A stretch of 64,000 nt of DNA, taken from contig JAHLMK010000001.1 of the NCBI GenBank assembly GCA_019915135.1, positions 744,001-808,000 on the forward strand, given 5' to 3'. The stretch comes from Strobilurus pachycystidiatus (taxonomy: Eukaryota; Basidiomycota; Agaricomycetes; Agaricales; Physalacriaceae). The position numbers and the translations under genes are program-made. Positions 34,639-44,461 of this stretch are shown here, one piece after another. Positions within the stretch are counted from its first letter, which is position 1. Each line of letters starts with the position of its first letter. The notes beneath the pieces are model-generated. The model did no database searches. It was not told where the DNA came from and saw only the letters and a program-made list of their open reading frames with translations.

Positions 34639-37600
34639 ATGGGCGCCGGCTCGAGGAACCAGAGCCAGGGCATAGGGAACTATGACCCACCCCAGAATGA
34701 ACCAACTGGGAACTCTCGAGGAACACAGAGAGAATCGACGGATGTCGATGATGCCGAGGAAAATGGCATCGACGGACGTAACATTCCCGTCAACCTCAAT
34801 GAAAACAGAGGCCCGGCAAACAATGTCGGAGGCAGACGCTACACGAGAAAGCCTGCTAGAAGCAATAAGACGACCAAAGCAACGATCCGAGTCGCAGCTC
34901 TGAACATAAACGGTCACGGGTCTATGAACCCATTCAACCCGAACAACAGGTGGAACCACCTCAACCAACTAATGAGAGAAAAGAAAATCGGCGCCCTCGT
35001 AGTAGGGGAGGCACACCTCAACGAAGCGCGACATGAGAAAATCGCCAAGGCGTTCGAGAACCAGCTAAGAATAGTATACTCAGAGAACGATGGCAGCGAC
35101 AACGCCAAAGGCGTTGCAATTGTCCTGAACAGAAAACTCACCAACGCCCAAGACATCAAAACCTGGGACGTAGTACCAGGGAGGGCGATCCTGCTCAAAA
35201 TGAAATGGCACAACGACGAGAGCATGACAATCCTAGGTGTATATGCGGACAATGACGAACGACAGAATGCAGAGCTGTGGCGTAAGATCCGAGAATTCTT
35301 CATCCAAAACCCGAGAGCACCGAAACCGGACATACTAGCCGGCGATATGAACTTTGTGGAAGAAAGAATCGACAGACTCCCGCCAAGGGAGGACGAGAAC
35401 TCCAAGCAAGCACAAGTGGAAGCATTCGACGAGCTGAAAGATGACCTTGACATAATAGACGGGTGGCGAAATACGTACCCCGACACTCTTGACTTCACAC
35501 ACACACACAGGCATGGAAAATCAAGGCTTGATAGAATCTACGTCAAAAGAAACAAGTTCAACAACACGAGAGAGTGGAAGATTGAACCCAGTGGAGTAGC
35601 CACAGACCACTACATGGTCTCGGCTCAGATAGCGGGCGACCAGTCGCCCGAGATCGGCCCAGGTCGACGGGTGCTACCAAAACACATCTTCAGGGACAAG
35701 GTGTTTCTGAAGACAATCAAGAAGATGGGGAACGAGGCACTGACCCGAATAGCCAAAGTGCTGGCAGAGCCCGGCACCAGAACGCAGGCTGAGAATCCGC
35801 AGGCAATTCAAGCCGAATGGAAAAGGAAAGTGTGCAAACTGGGCGAGGAAAGAGCCAAAATTACGATCTCGAGAACCCAAAGAGAGATACGCGAGCTAGA
35901 ACTCGATCGCGACTCAGTAATGAACGATCCGAACAACGATCAGGAAACGATCATCAAGGAGACGGGAATCCTAGAGAAAAGACTAAATGAGCTCAAGGCC
36001 AAAGAGCACGCGAGAACGAGACACAACCTCAAAGTTAAGATGAGAATTGAGGGAGAAACCATGACAAAGTCATGGTTTGAGATGGGCAAGACACGTAAAC
36101 CCAGAGATCTATTCTGGGCACTGAATACTGGAAGAACGAACAGAAATGGCGACGTGATCTACGAAAAAGACTCGAAGCGAATGGCCAAGATTCTTCGGAA
36201 ACACCATAAGGGCCTCCAAGAAGCCGGCGTCACGCCGGCTAACATTGAGTCAAGAGACGCAGATATCGAGGAAGTACTCTCGAAGATAGAAATAGAAGTG
36301 CCGCCGGAGACGATGGCTGATATGGAGGGCGACATTAGAGACGACGAACTGCTATTCGTCCTCAAAAGACTCACATCCGGCAAGGCCGCAGGAATCGACG
36401 GCCTGACATACGAATTCTGGAAAATGCTCCTGGCAGAACACGCCGCCGACCTGGCCAAGGAGAAGAAAGACGCCTTTGACGTAACAAAACTACTTCTCGC
36501 CACCTACAATGACATTGAAACACACGGAATCGTACATGGAACGGACTTCTGCAAGGGCTGGATGTGCCCGATATACAAGAAAAACGATAAGACAGACCCG
36601 GCGAACTACCGCCCGATAACCCTCTTAAACTCAGACTATAAAATCATGACGAAGATACTGGCCCTCCGTCTAGCGGAGATAGCCCCGAAAATCATACATA
36701 AAAACCAAGCGGGCTTCATACCCGGTAGAAGCATCCACGACCAAGTCAAACTGGTCAGGACAATAATCGAATATGCCGAAGTGACCGAGACAAACGGGAT
36801 GATTGTTGCACTGGATCAAGAGAAAGCGTACGATAAAATCGCCCACGACTACCTGTGGCAAGTACTGAGAGCATTCAAACTACCCGAGAACTTCATCACA
36901 ACCATCGCGACACTGTATGAGGACGCGGAGACACAAGTGATGGTCAATGGGATACTCAGCGAACCGTTCAAAGTAACGAGAGGGGTCCGACAAGGGGACC
37001 CCTTGTCCTGCATTGTTTTTGACATAGCAATCGAGCCTCTGGCTATGATGCTGAGACAATCAAATCTACAAGGATTCAACATACCGGGTGACCCGACACT
37101 CGAAAGGCTGATAGCTCAGCTCTTCGCCGACGACACGACGGTGTTCCTCGCAGAATCGGACAGCTATGATGACCTGAAACTGATTCTCGACAAGTGGTGT
37201 GCTGCATCTAGAGCCAAGTTCAACATAGCAAAAACCGAAGGCATACCTATAGGGTCCGAGGACTACAGACAGAACCTACTAGACACCAGGAAACTGAACC
37301 CGGCATCAACACCCCTACCCGACGAAGTGAAACTCGCGGAAGATGGAAAGGCAGTCCGCATCCTCGGAGGCTGGCCAGGAAATAGGACGAACGCGGTCGC
37401 CCCATGGGGGAAGATAATCGATGACATCGACGGCCGCCTAAAGACCTGGGAAACACCGCACCCAACGATGGAAGGGCGCAAGATTGTCGTATCGTCCATA
37501 GTAGGAGGAGTCACACAGTACCTAGCTTTTGTGCAGGGACTCCCTAAAACAACAACGGTCAGAATAGATAAAAGAATCCGGAAATTCATATGGGCGGAGA

Positions 37601-39768
37601 AAGCACCCACAGTCAACATAGACACCATGAGACTCCCGAATGACAGAGGCGGGCGAGGCCTTCTCGACCTCGAATCTAGAAACGAAGCAATGAGCCTGAT
37701 GTGGCTCAAGTCCTACCTCAATTTCGGGCCAGACAGAGCAACGTGGGCTTTCTTCGCGGACGCAATCTTTGAACACCACGCAACAGACCAAATCCAAATT
37801 GACGCGGACCTGATGGTCAACATCTACCTCCAGTCGTGGGAGGCGACGAACCTGCCGCATGATCTAAAACAGATGGTCAAAGTAGGTAAAACCTATGGTG
37901 TAAGACTGGAAGGACTAGCCTTCAGCAGAGACACACTTAGAGGAATGCCGATATGGCTTCACAAAGAAGCCGATCCTCGAATCAGAAGACTCATGCGCTC
38001 AAAAGAAAGCAGATGTCTACAAAACAAACACAAAGTACGCACCGTGGGCGAAGCCGAAACGTTAGCCCGAAGAGGCATGGCTAGACAACACCGAGGCAAA
38101 TGTAGGTGCGCGGACTGCATCACGACGAGACGGGAGACGCGCGAAAGAATCAATCAGCAATGCACCCATACCGGAAAGTGCTACGCCAAAGCAGCTGAAC
38201 TGCTGAACTGCCTCCCGCAGAAGTGGAACCCGCTAGAATACCTGCCAGAGGACTACGAGTCCGAGCCGCGTAGAATAGACGAGGACGAGGAACCACATAC
38301 CTACGTATTCGATAGACGAGTGACAGACCGAGGGGGCGTAAGAGACGCTTTCCGAGTGTTCACAGAAGGAATGACCCACAACAAAACCCCAGATGGAAGG
38401 ACCCCCGGCGACATCGCCTTGGACCACGAAATGGTGTACACCGATGGGTCATGCCTCGAAAATGGGAACGACGACGCCCGAGCTGGAGCCGGCGTCTGGT
38501 TCGGCGAAAATGAAGACAGAAACCAAAGTGTTAGGATCCCGCCGAACATCGAACAGTCAAACAATTCGGGGGAAGTGATTGCGATAAAGATCGCAACAGA
38601 AGAGGCTGCCGAATATAAACCTTTAATCATGAAGAGCGACTCACGGTTCTCCATCGAAGGCCTTACCAAAAGACTGAGAGATAACGAAAACATCGGATAC
38701 ATTGGGCTCAAAAACCAAGACCTCCTGAAAGTGGCGGCGGCCAGACTAAGAGAGCGCAAGGCAGAGACCGTGATCAAGTGGGTCAAAGGACATGCCGGCG
38801 AACTTGGAAACGAAGAAGCAGATAAACTCGCAGGCATTGGCGCCGCGAGAGACGAGCCAGACGAAGTAGACCTGGACATCCCAAGAGAATACAGTCTCAC
38901 GGGCGCGAAACTCCAACATATCACCCAACGCCTGGCGTACAAAGCAATAAGGCAAAGGAAAATGCAAAACACAAGCAGGACATACCAGGACAACATAAAC
39001 CGAAGATCAACCGCGATCAATGTGGAAAGAGCACGCTACGGTGCACTAGAACTAAGCGGTAAAACGCCGACGGACAGGAAAATATGGAAGTCGATCCGTA
39101 GCCCAGTGTTCAGCAAGCAGAACCGATATTTCCTATGGATGGCCATGCACGGAGCATATAAGTGCGGCCCGTACTGGCTGAAATACTCAGACGAGAGGAC
39201 AGAGAGAGCGAACTGCGCAACATGCGGGGAAGTGGAAACGCTCGAACACATCCTGACAAAATGCAGAGCAGATGGGCAAGCGGAAGTCTGGCGCCTAGCG
39301 AGACAACTGTGGTCAGGAAAGAAATCAAACTTCAGGAAACCAAACCTCGGCATGATACTCGGCTGCGGACTGGCAGAAATCAAAACCAGAGACGGGAAGC
39401 CCAAGACAGGCGACTCGCGGATGTACAAGATACTTGTAATGGAATCCGCCTACCTAATATGGCTCCTCAGAAACCAAAGAGTAATACCAGACGAAGCGAC
39501 AGGAGAGCTCGAGGAGGCAGCGACGCTGCCGGAAATCAGGAACCGTTTCATTCATGCACTGAATGAAAGACTGAAGGTTGACATAGCCCAGACGAACAAG
39601 CCAAGGTTCGGAAGACACGCAGTACGAAAGCAGGTCGTCCTAGGAACGTGGCAGGGCATCATCTCCAACGAGAGAAACCTCCCAGATGACTGGATCGGGG
39701 AGGCCGGGGTTTTAGTGGGTATGGTGCCGAACACGGCGAACCACGCAGCATTGGATGGAAGGAGATGA
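34639..39768 (+). CDS. LINE ORF2: endonuclease, reverse transcriptase, RNase H
   Basis: The polyprotein that nicks the target and copies the LINE RNA into it. It has 1709 residues from the first ATG at 34639; the frame is open upstream to about 34485, so initiation may differ. Domains in order: an apurinic-type endonuclease (about residues 80-335: LNINGHG, GEAHL, GDMNFVEER, LDRIYVKR, ATDHYMV); a reverse transcriptase (about 590-860: YRPITLLNSDYKI, NQAGFIPGRS, ALDQEKAYDKI, GVRQGDPLS, and the catalytic LFADDTTVFL near 37120); RNase H (about 1264-1395: YTDGSCLENG, the Glu of NNSGEV, KSDSRFS, GNEEADKLAG); and a C-terminal zinc finger CATCGEVETLEHILTKC near 39217. No stop or frameshift is seen. 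Confidence 0.95.
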   Translation: MGAGSRNQSQGIGNYDPPQNEPTGNSRGTQRESTDVDDAEENGIDGRNIPVNLNENRGPANNVGGRRYTRKPARSNKTTKATIRVAALNINGHGSMNPFNPNNRWNHLNQLMREKKIGALVVGEAHLNEARHEKIAKAFENQLRIVYSENDGSDNAKGVAIVLNRKLTNAQDIKTWDVVPGRAILLKMKWHNDESMTILGVYADNDERQNAELWRKIREFFIQNPRAPKPDILAGDMNFVEERIDRLPPREDENSKQAQVEAFDELKDDLDIIDGWRNTYPDTLDFTHTHRHGKSRLDRIYVKRNKFNNTREWKIEPSGVATDHYMVSAQIAGDQSPEIGPGRRVLPKHIFRDKVFLKTIKKMGNEALTRIAKVLAEPGTRTQAENPQAIQAEWKRKVCKLGEERAKITISRTQREIRELELDRDSVMNDPNNDQETIIKETGILEKRLNELKAKEHARTRHNLKVKMRIEGETMTKSWFEMGKTRKPRDLFWALNTGRTNRNGDVIYEKDSKRMAKILRKHHKGLQEAGVTPANIESRDADIEEVLSKIEIEVPPETMADMEGDIRDDELLFVLKRLTSGKAAGIDGLTYEFWKMLLAEHAADLAKEKKDAFDVTKLLLATYNDIETHGIVHGTDFCKGWMCPIYKKNDKTDPANYRPITLLNSDYKIMTKILALRLAEIAPKIIHKNQAGFIPGRSIHDQVKLVRTIIEYAEVTETNGMIVALDQEKAYDKIAHDYLWQVLRAFKLPENFITTIATLYEDAETQVMVNGILSEPFKVTRGVRQGDPLSCIVFDIAIEPLAMMLRQSNLQGFNIPGDPTLERLIAQLFADDTTVFLAESDSYDDLKLILDKWCAASRAKFNIAKTEGIPIGSEDYRQNLLDTRKLNPASTPLPDEVKLAEDGKAVRILGGWPGNRTNAVAPWGKIIDDIDGRLKTWETPHPTMEGRKIVVSSIVGGVTQYLAFVQGLPKTTTVRIDKRIRKFIWAEKAPTVNIDTMRLPNDRGGRGLLDLESRNEAMSLMWLKSYLNFGPDRATWAFFADAIFEHHATDQIQIDADLMVNIYLQSWEATNLPHDLKQMVKVGKTYGVRLEGLAFSRDTLRGMPIWLHKEADPRIRRLMRSKESRCLQNKHKVRTVGEAETLARRGMARQHRGKCRCADCITTRRETRERINQQCTHTGKCYAKAAELLNCLPQKWNPLEYLPEDYESEPRRIDEDEEPHTYVFDRRVTDRGGVRDAFRVFTEGMTHNKTPDGRTPGDIALDHEMVYTDGSCLENGNDDARAGAGVWFGENEDRNQSVRIPPNIEQSNNSGEVIAIKIATEEAAEYKPLIMKSDSRFSIEGLTKRLRDNENIGYIGLKNQDLLKVAAARLRERKAETVIKWVKGHAGELGNEEADKLAGIGAARDEPDEVDLDIPREYSLTGAKLQHITQRLAYKAIRQRKMQNTSRTYQDNINRRSTAINVERARYGALELSGKTPTDRKIWKSIRSPVFSKQNRYFLWMAMHGAYKCGPYWLKYSDERTERANCATCGEVETLEHILTKCRADGQAEVWRLARQLWSGKKSNFRKPNLGMILGCGLAEIKTRDGKPKTGDSRMYKILVMESAYLIWLLRNQRVIPDEATGELEEAATLPEIRNRFIHALNERLKVDIAQTNKPRFGRHAVRKQVVLGTWQGIISNERNLPDDWIGEAGVLVGMVPNTANHAALDGRR

Positions 39769-40016
39769 GAAGGGATGAGAGGTGATGTTATGTTCTATGA
39801 TTACTATGCCATATGCGAAGGGAGAGACGGGGAGGACGACGATGATGGGAACGATGCTGCGGGACCGAGTCCCACACTCAGTGCGTAATGCATTTCCTCG
39901 GGGTACGTTGATTAGTTGGGGTCGAGATTCCCCATACCAACAAGCGGGTTCGCGGAGGACGACTAGGTCGGAGTATTCTGTACACTGTCTCCACGGATTA
40001 AACAAACGCTTCTACC

Positions 40017-40036
40017 AAAAAAAAAAAAAAAAAAAA
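40017..40036 (+). other. Poly(A) tail of the LINE
   Basis: A pure A tract of about 20 bases ends the element and abuts the right target duplication, the hallmark of target-primed reverse transcription. Confidence 0.95.
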
Positions 40037-40051
40037 AGCATTGACTCCCTC
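40036..40051. repeat. Right target-site duplication of the LINE
   Basis: A second copy of AAGCATTGACTCCCTC. The host reading frame continues directly after it at 40052. Confidence 0.93.
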
Positions 40052-41187
40052 GTTGACGAGCCCGACGGTCAAAACCGGGGGTAAAGTCTGGAAGAACGAT
40101 GTTGAGCTGAAACCTGATTTCCGGGTCACTGGAGAACCATGGTTGCAGAAGCGTTTCAGAGCTGTTTGAACATCTAGTACCTCAGCCTGTACAACGGGTG
40201 AGCGGATGGCTATGCTACGATTGCATTCACGCTTACGCTGACTGGAAGATCAAGGACGTAGAATGATCCCACCGCGATCTTGAGTGTTTTTTTGGGAGAA
40301 GGGGTGTATTGCGTATGGAATCTGCCACGTAGTGTCATATCGAAGGAGGTCTCCCTGATCTCACCTCTCACAAGCCCGCAAAGTACGTCGCGCAGCTCGG
40401 CCGCGATCTTCGTCATGAAAGCGTCTAGGAACTCTTTTGCGTCCTGAGACTGGTCTGAAGAGTCTCTGCAATTTGCCTGCATGTATAACAGTCACGTATA
40501 ATCCTTTGGATGATCTAAATGCAACGACTTACAGTCAACGAGTCGCGAAGTTTTTCGATGTGATCCGAAATGTGGCTCGGTTCCCTCTCCCCTCCGTGTC
40601 GGTTACCGAGGTCGACATCACTACCCGGGTATAGGCGACGAATGATGCGCCTAATCAAACGGACGACAAAGGGGGCTTCCGACATGAGTCCACTGTGTAG
40701 AGTCATGATGCCATCTAGTCGGATGAGAATATCCGCCACCATAGTTGTAGAAAACAGGAGAACGAGGACTGATGTGCATGATGTCAATTTGCTCTTTTCC
40801 ACTTTAATGAGAGCTGGTTCAAATTGAAGAGGAGGATTCTGGCGGTCAGGAATTGCCACCAAAGTTTTAGCCATCTCTAGGCTAGGGATAGGTGCTTCAT
40901 CGCCATCACCTTCGGTTTGCTGTTGACACGCCGCTAAGCTTGTGTGACGCAGTAGCAAAGTTGACTGAATACCTGGATGTTATGAGACATGGTTCAGAGA
41001 GTAAGATGGGATTTGCACTTGATGAAGACGGTTGGGACGACCCGGCCACGAGTGTCCGGTTTATATACAAGGACGAGCCACAATCACTGTGTACTTGATG
41101 CCATGAGGCACCACCGCTCATCAATCTGAGCGTAGATCAGTTTGGCAAGTGAATGACAATCAAACTTGTGGGTCCACTCTTGTCCTA

Positions 41188-41196
41188 AGTATATCC
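41188..41196. repeat. Left 9-bp target duplication of the MITE
   Basis: AGTATATCC abuts the left inverted repeat and recurs at 41754-41762 directly after the right one. Confidence 0.8.
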
Positions 41197-41314
41197 TAGA
41201 CTCGAACCATTCCCTGTCACCTCGCGGAACTCGGCAATCCAGGGACTGGAACCGAATCGGAAGGCGCTGGCGGGGTCGGATTATTCCCACGGGAGGTTTC
41301 CTCAATATGGAAAT
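41197..41314 (+). repeat. Left terminal inverted repeat of the MITE
   Basis: 118 bases from TAGACTCGAACC to ATATGGAAAT. Its reverse complement is found at 41636-41753. Confidence 0.9.
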
Positions 41315-41635
41315 TAGTGCTTAGGTGCCCATCTCAGAATTGAGTGACAAGGTCATAGGAATTGAAGATACGAGATACAGAGCCCTCACCGTTGTCTGAT
41401 TCTTAATCTTTGGACGTAGAGAGCAATAGATTAAGATTTACCCCTCCCGGCCCCGGTTACACGTTACCGTGATGCGCATGTAATGTCACCAAAGAGCGTG
41501 ATGATCAGGTATAACAAGTATTATAGAGGCGCGCTTCCATGTTTTGCAAAACAGAGAACGGTGAGTGCCCTAAATTATGAATCTTCATTGCCTGATACGA
41601 GCTTGTATAAATCTGAGAGGTGAGCCCGAGCCCGG

Positions 41636-41753
41636 ATTTCCATATTGAGGAAACCTCCCGTGGGAATAATCCGACCCCGCCAGCGCCTTCCGATTCGGTT
41701 CCAGTCCCTGGATTGCCGAGTTCCGCGAGGTGACAGGGAATGGTTCGAGTCTA
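41636..41753 (-). repeat. Right terminal inverted repeat of the MITE
   Basis: Reverse complement of 41197-41314; no mismatch was found by eye. Confidence 0.9.
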
Positions 41754-41762
41754 AGTATATCC
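41754..41762. repeat. Right 9-bp target duplication of the MITE
   Basis: The second copy of AGTATATCC, directly after the right inverted repeat. Confidence 0.8.
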
Positions 41763-42107
41763 GCGAACAATACAATACTAGAGCTTCCCCATGCGACATA
41801 AAGCTGATGTCTCGGGCCCTTGTCTGGATATGTCACCGTACGGCACGTCGAGTTTTCACTGACCGGCAGTTGCCAACCGCTCCAATGTTGTCTCATTCGG
41901 AGCACTGAACGCCTGTTGGCCTTCTTCCAGGATTGTACATTCCTTCAGCATCCTTCGAATTCGTCCCGAGTGGGACTGTTGTCTCGACAACAGTACTGAA
42001 TATCTCCTTGTTACACTTTTGGAATGTGCCCTAGCCATATATCTGCTGCACTGTGAGCCTCAGTGCGCTGTTGCAATCTTCGAAGTGACCACATACAACA
42101 ATGGACG

Positions 42108-43079
42108 ATGTTCGTACAAGCATTCCAAGGTCTGGCGCCACTCTCGGCTCTCATGAAGCGAACTCTGACTCCCCTGGAAAGCGAGCCCAGCGGAGGCAAT
42201 GATCCAGAAACCGTCAAATTGGCGCATCTTACATGCTACCTGACGCAGCTTTCCCAAAACCTCCCGTTCGAGGTTTTGATTGATATCTATGGTACGGGAT
42301 GGTTTCAAGTTGTGCTGCTCGCACACATTATCAAGCTTACACCGAGCCCTCTTGGCCAGTCGCGCTTTGGCTTGACGCCAATAAAGCGACATTAGACACA
42401 TCTCAACGGATCGCATGGCCCTGTGGAGGATTCAGAACAACAACATGCACTTACAAGCATATCTTGAGCAATGTTCCGATGGAACTCTGGGACGATGAAG
42501 AGCTTATTGGTAGTGCACGCAATTGGGGCGATCTACGGAAGTGTAATATCCTCAGTTCAACTTTGTAGTCTCTGAGTACTGATTGATATCATAGTACTGA
42601 CATACCTCCAATTGGAGATCAAGATGCTCTCACAGTATAAGCACTGGAGTACGAACATGTCCCAGGTTCAGCGCGTGCATTGATTGACTGATCCTCATGT
42701 CAGTGACGGAATTTATTCGCCTCAATCATGCACTACCACCAACATCGAAATATGTGTGCTTGCCATGCAAGGGTCTGGAGCAGTTCAGTATCACAGACGC
42801 TTGGGCAGAGTGGTACCAACAAGGGTCGCAACATATGCACTCTCACCCACACAGCAGAGCTCCCTTCTTGCTCGCAAGTTGGATCCAGGCCTACAACTAT
42901 GATAGTTTCACCAAGACTTGTGGGGGTACAATTGAAGGTCCGTGCATTTGCTCGTTGTTATAGGCGTGTTCTAACATGCGCGTAACATAGTCATGAAAGA
43001 GATCTTACGCAAGAGATCCATGCAGGAATTTATCGACATACGATCCGAAGCGTCGGTGAAATTTGAGGGGTATGACTGA
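42108..43079 (+). CDS. F-box-like protein, uncertain exon model
   Basis: A possible F-box protein. The first exon, from an ATG at 42108, carries QLSQNLPFEVLIDIY, which resembles the start of an F-box. Removing an intron that begins GTACGGG and ends TCAAG joins it to YTEPSWPVALWLDANKATLD and VPMELWDDEELIGSARNWGD. Two later stretches look coding: TEFIRLNHALPPTSKYVCLP to QAYNYDSFTKTCGGTIE, and a last exon VMKEILRKRSMQEFIDIRSE ending in a TGA at 43077-43079. I could not connect the second and third parts in one frame, so the gene may be frameshifted or use an intron I missed. An overlapping frame from an ATG at 42101 is an alternative N-terminus. Confidence 0.35.
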
Positions 43080-43132
43080 AAAGAGGGATTACGCACAAGG
43101 CAGAAAGACTGAGAATGTACATCATTTCATGA

Positions 43133-44461
43133 TCAACGATAATCGGGGCCAAACTCTATGGTCAAATCATAGAAAGCTGTCCTAACTGCTCGACGGAAAC
43201 TCTCCTTTCTGACGTCAACGGAAGCGGTACTGGGTTCGACCAATGCACATTCTAGATCTTCGAGCGCAAGTAGCAAATTGTCCCTCCGCCAGACGTCAGC
43301 TTGGATATCTGAAGCGAGAAGTTGAATTAGATTCATTAATGAATGACTGGAGCACGACTGACAGAGATGGGACTCCTTCACGTGCTTGAGAACGGGTCTC
43401 ACGTAGAGTGAGAAGGCACCGGCCACTCGCAGTGTCGAAGGACCGGGAAGGAGACTACATAGGACGTCCCGCGCCAGGACAAAGTGTCTAACGTAGAAGT
43501 CCTCCGGACAATATGTGGTGGACCTGTTGTCCTTCTCGGGAGATCGGAACAGCATATTCCATTCTACAGGGCCCGTGTCGTCAAGAAGGTACTTGAGCGC
43601 AACGATAACGTCGCGCAGCATGTCCAGATCTCGTTCGGGCGTGAGTTGGGTCGAGGGTGCAGATTCGTTAGGGGTCCAGGGTGGAAGCTTGAAGAAATGG
43701 CGGATGTCATCACAGGTCTTTAAGATCTCCACATCTGCAGCGGAGGACGTTGTATCGCGGATCTCTTTGAGCAAATCGCGAAAACTCGAAGCTTCCGCCT
43801 TACTCAGCCCCAGATTCGGCGCTTGAAGGATATATTCTATGGCGCCTGAGAGCTCGAGCCTTTCGTCGGCCCAGTTACTGGCAGTGGGATGGCCGCCTGC
43901 AGCGTCGAGAGAAAGTGTGCGGTTTCGGATGGAAAGGAGATGCTTCATCGTGCCAAATCTCGACTCCGAGCCTTTCTCATATCCATCGATATCTTCGTCG
44001 ACGATATACAGGGAGAGGAGACGAAAGCGGAGGGAAAAAGCGTCATCGGGATCGGCATTGGGGCCGCGTGCAAGGGGATGAGTCGCGACGAAGCAATCGT
44101 GGACGAGTGCGAGGATGACACGAGACGCGTTAGCGTCGTTGGGCTCGTCTAGGTGGATGACTCTTTCGCCTGGGGGAAGCATGGGATTTCGGCCAAACAC
44201 CGTGTCCAAGCTGCCCTGTATTTTCATGCATAGAAAAGCATCATAGCTCGGTGGAGGAATGTAGCGCACTTCACGGTCATTGACTCGCGAGGCGTAAAGG
44301 GGCAGGGGAGCAACGTCTTCCATGGACAAGGTGAAGGAGGAGGGTTCAGGTTGGTCGCCGGCGACAAATGGGAGCAGTGACGCTCTGTTGTTGCTTTTAA
44401 GCGCTGACAGGGAGTCGAGATGTGCGTGTAACCCTGACATTTCCAGCACAATAAAAGTCAT
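43133..44461 (-). CDS. Orphan single-exon protein, 442 residues
   Basis: I do not recognise this protein. The frame is open and uninterrupted from the ATG at 44461; the second Met (MSGLHAHLDSLSALKS) could also be the start. It is rich in Leu, Asp and Arg, mostly helical in appearance, with no signal peptide or membrane segment. Visible segments include IPPPSYDAFLCMKIQGSLDT, VIHLDEPNDANASRVILALV and RHFVLARDVLCSLLPGPSTL, and a His/Cys-containing stretch HVKESHLCQSCSSHS that might bind a metal. Length and codon pattern support a real gene. Confidence 0.6.
   Translation of the reverse strand: MTFIVLEMSGLHAHLDSLSALKSNNRASLLPFVAGDQPEPSSFTLSMEDVAPLPLYASRVNDREVRYIPPPSYDAFLCMKIQGSLDTVFGRNPMLPPGERVIHLDEPNDANASRVILALVHDCFVATHPLARGPNADPDDAFSLRFRLLSLYIVDEDIDGYEKGSESRFGTMKHLLSIRNRTLSLDAAGGHPTASNWADERLELSGAIEYILQAPNLGLSKAEASSFRDLLKEIRDTTSSAADVEILKTCDDIRHFFKLPPWTPNESAPSTQLTPERDLDMLRDVIVALKYLLDDTGPVEWNMLFRSPEKDNRSTTYCPEDFYVRHFVLARDVLCSLLPGPSTLRVAGAFSLYVRPVLKHVKESHLCQSCSSHSLMNLIQLLASDIQADVWRRDNLLLALEDLECALVEPSTASVDVRKESFRRAVRTAFYDLTIEFGPDYR

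Larger units (their letters stand above)
31580..40035 (+). mobile_element. Complete non-LTR retrotransposon (LINE, Tad/I-like)
   Basis: An apparently full-length LINE of 8.46 kb. It has a 5' leader starting CCCTTGG at 31580, ORF1 with a CCHC knuckle, about 500 bases between ORFs, a 1709-codon ORF2 with endonuclease, reverse transcriptase, RNase H and a terminal zinc finger, a short 3' untranslated region and about 20 A's at 40017-40036. It is flanked by a 16-bp target duplication. The presence of RNase H and of the C-terminal CX2CX7HX4C finger resembles Tad/I-group elements of fungi. Both ORFs are open, so it may be active. It lies antisense to the host USP-like gene. Confidence 0.95.
31066..40958 (-). 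pseudogene. Second USP-like gene, split by a LINE insertion
   Basis: A paralogue of the pseudo-USP gene at 28561-30013. Its 3' part (31066-31579) and 5' part (40052-40958) are separated by an 8.5-kb LINE. The 5' part holds a helix KLTSCTSVLVLLFSTT, an exon with DAKEFLDAFM at 40437-40460, and LPPVLTVGL just before the break. The 3' part holds NASYEKRKIYQEFSIAGK, then YKLTACT, TDSGSYITYV and PYLMVYQRMSYY. Ignoring the LINE and one target copy, the reading frame crosses the junction intact, so the gene was open when hit. The last intron has lost its AG acceptor (TAATG where the paralogue has AATAG) and would be read through in frame. The His of the SGHY box is Ser here as well. The start codon is unclear. 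Confidence 0.8.
41197..41753. mobile_element. Mutator-type MITE with 118-bp inverted repeats
   Basis: A 557-bp element bounded by two inverted repeats, 41197-41314 and 41636-41753, that are identical over 118 bases by eye, starting TAGACTCGAACC. It is flanked by a 9-bp direct repeat (AGTATATCC), the target-duplication length typical of Mutator-like elements. The 321-bp interior has no long open frame, so it is non-autonomous. It lies about 240 bp upstream of the disrupted USP-like gene. Confidence 0.8.

Noticed and set aside
41742..41753. GGTTCGAGTCTA, resembling the B box of a tRNA gene, at the end of the MITE
   Set aside because: No matching A box or cloverleaf arms could be built from the 118-bp repeat; it is better explained as the terminal sequence of the inverted repeat.
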